Of a DNA stretch of 20,163 nt, positions 14,936 to 20,163 are shown piece after piece; the first letter of the stretch is position 1, and the number at the start of each line of letters is the position of its first letter. Both the position numbers and the translations under genes were made by a program. Origin of the DNA: Methanobacteriota archaeon (GTDB lineage Archaea; Thermoplasmatota; DTKX01; GCA-020343715). A model generated the notes under the pieces. That model worked only from the letters and a program-made list of their open reading frames with translations, searched no databases and was not told where the DNA came from. The stretch lies in the NCBI GenBank assembly GCA_030594725.1, contig JAUVEQ010000009.1:1-20163 (forward strand). Direction: 5' to 3'.

Positions 14936-16198
14936 ATGTCAAGCCTGTTGATCACCGACGTTGCACTGGTCGATGGAAAGGAGCCCACCCACATCTACGT
15001 TGAGGACGGGTTGGTCCAGGAGCTGGGCCGCAAGGTGGACGCCGAACACACTATCGACGGCCGGGGTTGCGCCGCCCTCCCGGGGCTCGTGAACGCCCAC
15101 ACCCACGCGGCCATGGTGCTCCTCCGTGGTTACGGCGACGACATGGTCCTCCAGGACTGGCTCGCCGACCGGATCTGGCCGGCCGAGGCGAACCTCACCG
15201 GCGATGACATCTACTGGGGGACCCGCCTGGCCTGCCTGGAGATGGTCCGCACGGGAACGACGGCGTTCGCGGACATGTACTTCTTCGGACCCAGTATGGC
15301 CGATGCCGCCCACGACGCGGGCCTCAGGGCGGTGATCAGCGAGGGCTTCCTCGACCTGGGGGACGAGGAGCGAAGGGAGGCGAACATAACGGCCACCGAG
15401 GCCACGACCCGCCACATCCGGCAGATGGGGGACCCCAGGGTGGTGCCCTCCGTCGGGCCCCACGCGATCTATTCCGTGTCCCCCGCCGGTTGGGAGTGGG
15501 TCAAGGACTATTCATCGGAAGAGGACCTTCTCGTCCACACTCACCTGGCGGAGACGGAGCGGGAGGTCATCGATTGCCATTCCGAGCACGGGACCTCTCC
15601 CCTGGGGCTGCTTGATCGAATGGGGGTCCTCGAGAGGCCGATGCTTGCCGCCCACTGCGTGCATCTGTCCGAGGAGGACGTGGCGCTGATGGGCCAAAGG
15701 GGAGTTGCCGCTGTCCACAACCCGGTCTCGAACATGAAGTTGGCCGTGGCCGGGGTCATGCCCTGGTACGATCTCGCCCAGGCGGGGGCACATCCCGTGC
15801 TCGGCACCGACGGAGCGGCCTCGAACAACAGCCTTGACATGTTCGAGACGATGAAATCGGCGGCCCTGCTCCAGAAGCTGGGCGGTGACCCCACGATGCT
15901 GCCCGCCAGGGAGGTGCTGGAGGCAGCGACCCGCGGCGGGGCCCAGGCCCTGGGCATTCCAGGGGGCCGCATCGCCCAGGGGGAGGCGGCGGACATCATC
16001 CTCGTCAACATGGAGCGCATCGGGATGATCCCCGCCCATGACCTGGCGTCCAACCTGGTCTACGCGGGAGCTGGACATGCCGTGACCGCCACCATCTGCG
16101 ACGGCATTGTGTTGATGGAGGACGGCGTCATACCCGACGCGACCGAGGTCCTCGGACGGGGTCTTCAGGTGGCAATGGACCTGGTATCACGAGGTTGA
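14936..16198 (+). CDS. dadD: 5'-deoxyadenosine / MTA / SAH deaminase (amidohydrolase)
   Basis: The 420-residue enzyme belongs to the TrzN/AtzA-like amidohydrolases that deaminate 5'-modified adenosines. Metal and catalytic motifs are NAHTHAAM (His55, His57), HTHLAETEREV (His201, His203, Glu206), AAHCVHLSEED (His240), NPVSNMKLA and GTDGAASNNSLDMFE (Asp292). The family acts on 5'-deoxyadenosine, S-adenosylhomocysteine, methylthioadenosine or adenosine, releasing ammonia. The archaeal DadD described in methanogens accepts all of these. A strong SD 6 nt upstream fixes ATG 14936. Co-transcription with the phosphorylase upstream is likely (32-bp gap), and hpt follows 59 bp downstream. Together they point to conversion of SAM by-products to hypoxanthine and IMP. 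Annotation as MtaD (MTA/SAH deaminase) is equally acceptable, since sequence alone does not settle the preferred substrate. Confidence 0.9.
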   Translation: MSSLLITDVALVDGKEPTHIYVEDGLVQELGRKVDAEHTIDGRGCAALPGLVNAHTHAAMVLLRGYGDDMVLQDWLADRIWPAEANLTGDDIYWGTRLACLEMVRTGTTAFADMYFFGPSMADAAHDAGLRAVISEGFLDLGDEERREANITATEATTRHIRQMGDPRVVPSVGPHAIYSVSPAGWEWVKDYSSEEDLLVHTHLAETEREVIDCHSEHGTSPLGLLDRMGVLERPMLAAHCVHLSEEDVALMGQRGVAAVHNPVSNMKLAVAGVMPWYDLAQAGAHPVLGTDGAASNNSLDMFETMKSAALLQKLGGDPTMLPAREVLEAATRGGAQALGIPGGRIAQGEAADIILVNMERIGMIPAHDLASNLVYAGAGHAVTATICDGIVLMEDGVIPDATEVLGRGLQVAMDLVSRG

Positions 16199-16257
16199 GG
16201 ACAGGGGTCCGAAAACGTAATGTCCCCCGAAGACGGTGCCATCCCCGGTGGTCTTCT

Positions 16258-16824
16258 ATGGTAAGGTCCCTGCTGCGAGAGTCCATTGAGAATGTCCCCA
16301 TTGTCGACAAGGGGGGCTACCAGTACTTCGTCCATCCCCTCACTGACGGGGCGTCAATCATAGATCCCCTCCTGCTTGAGGAGGTGACGTTGGAGATGAT
16401 GAAGACCACCGACTTCGACTGCGACAAGATCGTGACGGTCGAGGCCATGGGCATACCCCTCGCAACCCTGCTCTCGCACAAGACCCGAAAACCCTTCGTC
16501 ATCATCCGAAAGCGGCAGTACCATCTACCGGGAGAGGTGGTCATCGAGGCCTCCACCGGCTACTCGAAGAACCAGCTGTTCATCAATGGACTGGAGAAGG
16601 GGGACAGGATAGTGCTTGTCGATGACGTCCTGAGCACCGGAGGGACCCTGATCCAGACCGTGCGAACGCTCAAGGACGTGTGCCAGGTGGACGTGCGCCA
16701 CATCCACATCGTCTTCAACAAGCACGAGCACCCTGCCGAGATCGAGGAGGCCATCGGCCAGCCCATCCACATACAGCTGAACGTGAAGGTGGAGGACGGC
16801 AAGGTCGTCGAGTTCGAGCCTTGA
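16258..16824 (+). CDS. hpt: Archaeal-type hypoxanthine/guanine phosphoribosyltransferase
   Basis: The 188-residue type I phosphoribosyltransferase transfers the ribose-phosphate of PRPP to hypoxanthine or guanine. The PRPP-binding loop is VLVDDVLSTGGTL (residues 119-131). Features of the archaeal Hpt subgroup are VPIVDKGGYQYFVHPLTDG, VTVEAMGIPLATLLSHKTRKP, IIRKRQYHLPGEV and STGYSKNQLFINGLEKGD. Length fits the family (about 180-190). ATG 16258 is chosen because residues from MVRSLLRESIENVP match family N-termini; the frame is open upstream to 16195 but overlaps the dadD stop. GGTGG at 16246-16250 is a weak ribosome binding site. Being downstream of the phosphorylase and deaminase, it would capture the hypoxanthine they release. 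It converges with the minus-strand two-TM gene, leaving 29 bp between them. Confidence 0.93.
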   Translation: MVRSLLRESIENVPIVDKGGYQYFVHPLTDGASIIDPLLLEEVTLEMMKTTDFDCDKIVTVEAMGIPLATLLSHKTRKPFVIIRKRQYHLPGEVVIEASTGYSKNQLFINGLEKGDRIVLVDDVLSTGGTLIQTVRTLKDVCQVDVRHIHIVFNKHEHPAEIEEAIGQPIHIQLNVKVEDGKVVEFEP

Positions 16825-16853
16825 GGGACGGACGGGACCCATTCTCGAAGTAA

Positions 16854-17384
16854 TCACTTGGTGTTCTTTGCCAGCGTCCGGAGGACGGTATCATCGCCCT
16901 CGAGGGCGAACTTCTTGACGAGGCCACGCATCTCCTTGGTCCAGGGATCGATCTCTTCCAAGCGGGCGATCCAGGCCTCGAAGAACTTGATCGTCGCCTC
17001 CAGCTCGGGGGTCTTGTGCTCCATGGCCTTTGCCGTCTCGATCCACATCTCCGCCCACATGGTCTGGACGGGATTGAGCTTCCAAGAGGTGTATGGGTTG
17101 CGTTCCACGATGACGAGCTGCTGCTCCTTCCAGAACTTGAACTTGTCGTAAAAGAATCCGAAGACGAATATGCCCCCTAGGACGATTGAGAAGAATATCA
17201 TTAACCCTAGGAAGGTGTTTTCACCCCACCATGGATAATCCTCTAACTTCTCAACGATCATCGGATAGAAGATACCCGTGAGGGTCATTGACCAGAACAC
17301 GACGGATATCACCATCTGTGCCTGCTGGACCCGCCAGAAGTTCTTCATTAATTTCTTCTTCCAACTCTCTTTGTGATTTGCCAT
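16854..17384 (-). CDS. Two-TM membrane protein with helical cytoplasmic tail
   Basis: The 176-residue product begins at ATG 17384 (MANHKESWKKKLMKNFW). Two hydrophobic helices follow, MVISVVFWSMTLTGIFYPMIV (24-44) and FLGLMIFFSIVLGGIFVFGFF (58-78), with a short outer loop of mixed charge (EKLEDYPWWGENT). The remaining 95 residues are soluble and helical, tryptophan-rich (NPYTSWKLNPVQTMWAEMW), and by the positive-inside rule cytoplasmic. I recognise no family or catalytic motif. A TATA box at 17427-17434 lies 43-50 nt upstream. A longer open frame to 17447 would start upstream of that promoter and is rejected. The gene reads in the same direction as the radical SAM gene upstream but has its own promoter, so a functional link is unproven. 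Confidence 0.78.
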   Translation of the reverse strand: MANHKESWKKKLMKNFWRVQQAQMVISVVFWSMTLTGIFYPMIVEKLEDYPWWGENTFLGLMIFFSIVLGGIFVFGFFYDKFKFWKEQQLVIVERNPYTSWKLNPVQTMWAEMWIETAKAMEHKTPELEATIKFFEAWIARLEEIDPWTKEMRGLVKKFALEGDDTVLRTLAKNTK

Positions 17385-17426
17385 TGGGACCACGTCCGTC
17401 CGTTTCGATGGAATGGCCCCAGTGGG

Positions 17427-17434
17427 TTTATATC
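17427..17434 (-). promoter_or_regulatory. TATA box of the two-TM protein gene
   Basis: On the minus strand this reads GATATAAA, near the archaeal consensus. It is 43-50 nt before ATG 17384 and predicts a leader of about 18 nt. It lies between the radical SAM stop (17461) and the two-TM gene, so the latter can be transcribed on its own. Confidence 0.6.
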
Positions 17435-17460
17435 TTTGCCAATGCAATCCTTGACATGGC

Positions 17461-18558
17461 TCAGGCGAACTTCCTGGCGAAGTCCTTCTCCCGTATGTAC
17501 CGGAGCAGGTCGAAGAAGGTTCGGGGATGCAGGGCCATCCAGGTGGCGAAGTTCCAGGTCTCCTCCTTCAGGTTGGCCATGATGTCGCAGTTGTTCGTGC
17601 ATCGCTGGCAGTAGGGCTCCCTGGCAAGGCGCTTGCGCGCCTCCCGGGAGTCGGAGGAGCACCAGATGTCCTGCAGGGGAGTGTCGCCGACGTTGCCAAG
17701 CTTCCACTTGTCACCGGCCAGCATCAGGCAGGGGAAGACGTCGCCGGTGGCGTTGAGCATCATGGTGCTGTAGAGCCCGAGGCAGGGGTAGGTCCTCCTG
17801 CCCTTGGTATGGATGTCACGTACCTTGTCGAAGTAGTACGCGTAGGCGGGCTCCTCCTTGGAGATCTCCTTAAGGAAGGCCAGCATCCGCTTGATGTCCT
17901 CCTCCTTCAAGGCAGCCTCGCCGAAGGTCTCCTCGTTGGAGTAGTAGTCGGACACGACCGCCGGGGTGAGGTTCACATGGTCGGTCCTTTCCTTGAAGAA
18001 GGCCCGGATGTCCTCGATGTTGTTCACGTTGAGGGCGGTGATGACGGACTCCACGCCCGTCTCGAACCTGTCATTCTCTATCGCCTGGAGCCGGTCAAGG
18101 GTGTCCAGGGCCTTGTCGAAGCCGCCAGGGATGCACCTTATCTCGTCGTGCTGTTCCCCGACACCGTCGATGGAGACCGTCACGGAGAGCAGCACGTCCG
18201 AACCCTCCAGCAGGTCCAGGCTGCGCCTTACCATCTCCTCTGTCCGCTCGGGCATGAAACCGTTGGTGGGAATGGCGATGATCTCCAGGTCGGGACAGCG
18301 CTTGGCCAGCAGCCCGATCATGTCGGGAAGGTCCTTGCGGAGGAAGGGCTCGCCACCTGTCAGGTTTACCCATCGGATGCGTCGCATGAAGGGGTCCATG
18401 AGGAGCCGGTCGAACTCCTCCAGGGACAGCTCGTCGCCTGGCTCCATCTGCCATATGGAGCACATCCGGCACTTGGAGTTGCACCGGACCGTGGTCTGGT
18501 AGATGAGGAACGAGGGCTGCATGCATTGCTTGCGAGCCCGCCTGTAGCGGAACTTCAT
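17461..18558 (-). CDS. Radical SAM enzyme with SPASM-like C-terminal cluster domain
   Basis: The 365-residue protein carries the radical SAM signature CNSKCRMC (Cys26, Cys30, Cys33), which binds a 4Fe-4S cluster and cleaves SAM to a 5'-deoxyadenosyl radical. WVNLTGGEPFLRKD supplies the SAM-binding GGEP, and SVTVSIDGVGEQHDEIR is the usual fourth strand. The C-terminal part has TYPCLGLYSTMMLNATGDVFPCLM and EPYCQRCTNNCD, giving Cys259, 277, 317, 320 and 324. This is a SPASM/twitch-like layout for one or more auxiliary clusters. SPASM members mature peptides, modify proteins or act on small molecules; no precursor peptide gene is evident nearby. ATG 18558 is chosen because the TATA box at 18639-18647 would start the transcript near 18617, downstream of the alternative TTG 18633. 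The leader is then about 59 nt and lacks a well-placed SD. Confidence 0.9.
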   Translation of the reverse strand: MKFRYRRARKQCMQPSFLIYQTTVRCNSKCRMCSIWQMEPGDELSLEEFDRLLMDPFMRRIRWVNLTGGEPFLRKDLPDMIGLLAKRCPDLEIIAIPTNGFMPERTEEMVRRSLDLLEGSDVLLSVTVSIDGVGEQHDEIRCIPGGFDKALDTLDRLQAIENDRFETGVESVITALNVNNIEDIRAFFKERTDHVNLTPAVVSDYYSNEETFGEAALKEEDIKRMLAFLKEISKEEPAYAYYFDKVRDIHTKGRRTYPCLGLYSTMMLNATGDVFPCLMLAGDKWKLGNVGDTPLQDIWCSSDSREARKRLAREPYCQRCTNNCDIMANLKEETWNFATWMALHPRTFFDLLRYIREKDFARKFA

Positions 18559-18638
18559 GCCCTTGCCCAGGCCACCGATGTTGCCGATAACGGGTCCTGC
18601 CGTCCGCGAACCTCCTGGTACTGGGAAGGGCAAAGCAC

Positions 18639-18647
18639 TATTTTTAA
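18639..18647 (-). promoter_or_regulatory. TATA box of the radical SAM gene
   Basis: On the minus strand it reads TTAAAAATA and would set transcription at about 18617. The sequence between there and ATG 18558 is a GC-rich leader of about 59 nt, longer than others in this window. Confidence 0.5.
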
Positions 18648-18839
18648 CGTTGCGCCAGAGGTCTCACATTGGCTCGAGGTCTATCGGAGCCAGAATTATC
18701 TGGGAGAAACCTTCAGATTAGTAACGAGGCGAATATATAAGGATTGTTGGTATGATCCCTAAATCGCTGCTCTAACGGTATCCGCAATCGGAACTGTTAT
18801 ATTGACCACATACATGAATTATATTCGGTCTTGGGTTCG
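18648..18839 (+). promoter_or_regulatory. AT-rich divergent intergenic region with two TATA-like boxes
   Basis: No gene is seen here. For the plus strand, ATATATAA at 18733-18740 is the best TATA match and would give a leader of about 77 nt. TTATATTG at 18797-18804 would place the start near 18827, giving an almost leaderless mRNA for ATG 18840. There is no Shine-Dalgarno before 18840, which favours the second box. Confidence 0.45.
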
Positions 18840-19880
18840 ATGCAGGTCCTTAAGGGCGTTTCAGGAGGAAAGGACTCCAAATTCAGTAGAGAAGTACTGA
18901 TAATCATAGCGATAACATCGATCGCCATAGTATCTCTCATGATTGTCGTCTCTCTCGATGATAAAGATCACAAGGACAAAGAGGGAGAATCGTATTCTGG
19001 CGATTTCAGGGATTACTATGAACCAGGGTATCTGGGCATCCCCATCGGTAGAATGGATTACTTTCTCAATGAGGATTTGAACATCACCATGCCTGGTGAG
19101 ATGGGCCCTCTTGTTGTCTATCAGCACCGACCGCCCAAACTGGAGACAATTCAAGACTGTGAGCATTACTTGGCTGGCTTCGGATTCGATGTAACTGGTT
19201 TTCGATATAGGACATTCGATAGCCCTGATGGCCACGGCTTCTCCGATGGAGGATGCGATATCAGTCTGGTGATTGATGGGCGATACTATGTATGGTATCA
19301 GGTCCCCAGTTCACATGAGTGGGAATCCAACATCTCAAGGGAGGAGGCTCTCAATATCGGTATCGCCTTCATCAACAATCACACAGGCATCCCTGAGAAT
19401 TCAATTATCACTAACGATACCCGCTCAGTTGGGAGCTCCGTATATGATGGGGTGAAGGTGGAGAGTTTCATCGTGCGGGTCCAACAGACGATAGACAACT
19501 ATCCGATTGAGGGCTCTGGCGGTCGTAACTGCATAATGGTTGAGGTGGATGCCCAGACTGGAATAGTAGAGCGTTTCGAGTACCACTGGGTCACCCTGGA
19601 GCCCATCGACGAGATCGGACAAGGGGACCTGGGCGAGCTTGAGGAGATCGTTAGCGGTTTTATCACCCATTACAACGAGGACGCCCCATCTCATTATCCC
19701 CCCGCTAACTCCACTGTAAACGTCACCAGGGTGGAGATTATATACAGAAACCCGTTCTTGGTGTCCTCTTACGATATCTATGTCGACTGCCTATTCTACG
19801 TGTACATGCCATACGTCTTGATAGAATGGGCAGATGGCAAGGGGTATAGCATTGTGTCACCCCTGGACCCCGAGAATTGA
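18840..19880 (+). CDS. Membrane-anchored extracellular protein, possibly PepSY-like
   Basis: The product is 346 residues from ATG 18840 (TTG 18831, three residues earlier in frame, is possible). A single hydrophobic segment, EVLIIIAITSIAIVSLMIVVSL (about 18-39), follows a basic N-terminus, so the rest lies outside as an anchored or secreted domain. A charged linker (DDKDHKDKEGES) follows. Six N-x-S/T sequons (NIT, NIS, NHT, NDT, NST, NVT) suggest glycosylation. Residues about 165-255, beginning ISREEALNIGIAFI and ending VEVDAQTGIVERFEY, resemble the strand-helix layout of PepSY/YcdB-like domains, but this is weak. No protease or binding motif is evident. Codon use is visibly AT-richer than in the rest of the window, unlike the GC-rich genes to its left. 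Confidence 0.8.
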   Translation: MQVLKGVSGGKDSKFSREVLIIIAITSIAIVSLMIVVSLDDKDHKDKEGESYSGDFRDYYEPGYLGIPIGRMDYFLNEDLNITMPGEMGPLVVYQHRPPKLETIQDCEHYLAGFGFDVTGFRYRTFDSPDGHGFSDGGCDISLVIDGRYYVWYQVPSSHEWESNISREEALNIGIAFINNHTGIPENSIITNDTRSVGSSVYDGVKVESFIVRVQQTIDNYPIEGSGGRNCIMVEVDAQTGIVERFEYHWVTLEPIDEIGQGDLGELEEIVSGFITHYNEDAPSHYPPANSTVNVTRVEIIYRNPFLVSSYDIYVDCLFYVYMPYVLIEWADGKGYSIVSPLDPEN

Positions 19881-20057
19881 TGAACAAATGGCAACATTGC
19901 CACACAGGTCACTTAGATCATTCTGTATATGATTTATCCAATTATTATTACCTCCGATGGTAAGGATTATCGACCCGTGCGTATTCTGGCCAACCCGTTC
20001 GCATTCGTAAAGGACCGTATGAAAACCTTCATATACGAATGGGTCATTCCGACCCCC
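19881..20057 (+). promoter_or_regulatory. Intergenic region with nested inverted repeats over a TATA box
   Basis: The region contains TGGCAA-CA-TTGCCA (19889-19902) just after the preceding stop, and A/T-rich DNA at 19925-19950 that could act as a U-rich terminator. Two nested repeats lie at its right end: outer arms CATTCGTA (20002-20009) and TACGAATG (20034-20041), and inner arms TATGAA (20018-20023) and TTCATA (20028-20033). The inner right arm overlaps the TATA-like TTCATATA (20028-20035), about 26 nt before ATG 20058, implying a leaderless transcript. Confidence 0.5.
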
Positions 20058-20163
20058 ATGGCCAAGGGCTCTGGCAAACGGAAGAAGGGTGACAAGTCCA
20101 AGGGGAAGGACAAGTCCTCCAAGAAGGGTAGCAAGCCCAAGAAGGCGCAGATGGCCCACAAGC
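20058..20163 (+). CDS. Start of a lysine-rich protein, truncated by the window edge
   Basis: Thirty-five codons are visible from ATG 20058, beginning MAKGSGKRKKGDKSKGKDKS and remaining strongly lysine/serine-rich. The TATA-like element about 26 nt upstream fits a leaderless start. Basic N-terminal extensions of this sort occur in archaeal ribosomal proteins (for example S25e), DNA-binding proteins and others, so no product can be named. The minus strand of the same DNA also stays open, but its translation is the leucine/proline-rich mirror of this lysine run. Confidence 0.55.
   Translation, partial: MAKGSGKRKKGDKSKGKDKSSKKGSKPKKAQMAHK

Noticed and set aside
17176..17212. Two copies of CCTAGG within 40 bp
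   Set aside because: They are inside the two-TM coding region, six bases long, and not part of a larger repeat.
18559..18633. N-terminal extension of the radical SAM enzyme from TTG 18633
   Set aside because: The TATA box at 18639-18647 would start transcription downstream of that codon, and the extra residues do not look like a conserved domain.
17527..18762. 411-codon plus-strand open frame opposite the radical SAM gene
   Set aside because: It is antisense to a gene with intact CxxxCxxC and SPASM-like cysteines, and its composition has no protein-like motif.
18752..18775. Seven-codon mini-ORF that could be a leader peptide
   Set aside because: It lies at or before the predicted transcript start from either TATA box and has no ribosome binding site.
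19857..20159. 100-codon minus-strand open frame with a leucine-rich, apparently hydrophobic N-terminus
   Set aside because: The Leu/Pro run is the antisense reading of the lysine-rich plus-strand gene, and the frame overlaps the neighbouring gene's end and promoter.

Overview
This 20.2 kb window is archaeal chromosome. Evidence includes a Nop5/Nop56-type box C/D RNP core protein, an archaeal-type hypoxanthine phosphoribosyltransferase, a RAD55/KaiC-like RecA-fold protein, TATA boxes 20-45 nt upstream of starts with very short leaders or none, GGAGGTG-type ribosome binding sites, and a giant secreted PQQ-propeller/PKD surface protein. The gene mix and high GC suggest an uncultured or poorly known Thermoplasmatota lineage, but that placement is an inference. 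I see no tRNA, rRNA, CRISPR array or insertion sequence.

Layout: positions 1-7303 lie on the minus strand. They hold a 5'-complete, 3'-truncated surface protein (two beta-propellers, a CARDB-like domain, PKD domains), an M18 aminopeptidase and cofactor-independent phosphoglycerate mutase (gpmI). A compact divergent promoter at 7304-7381 separates gpmI from a plus-strand pair: a RecA-fold protein that has lost its Walker A lysine, and an overlapping 93-residue helical protein. Next come an MMPL/RND transporter (8581-11697), an unknown protein behind a palindrome-rich promoter, a four-TM protein and nop5.

Positions 14184-16824 form the clearest functional module: an MTAP-family purine nucleoside phosphorylase, a DadD/MtaD-type amidohydrolase and Hpt. 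Together they can take the SAM by-products methylthioadenosine, S-adenosylhomocysteine and 5'-deoxyadenosine by deamination and phosphorolysis to hypoxanthine, and then to IMP. On the opposite strand follow a two-TM protein and a radical SAM/SPASM enzyme, whose reaction could supply 5'-deoxyadenosine.

From about 18640 the DNA becomes visibly AT-richer. This part carries a membrane-anchored, sequon-rich extracellular protein and the lysine-rich start of a gene cut by the right edge. Several promoters carry inverted repeats at or beside the TATA box. Their sequences differ, so they do not look like one regulon. The best candidates for undescribed biology are the degenerate RecA-fold gene with its overlapping partner, the hypoxanthine-directed salvage cluster, and the palindromic promoter architecture.
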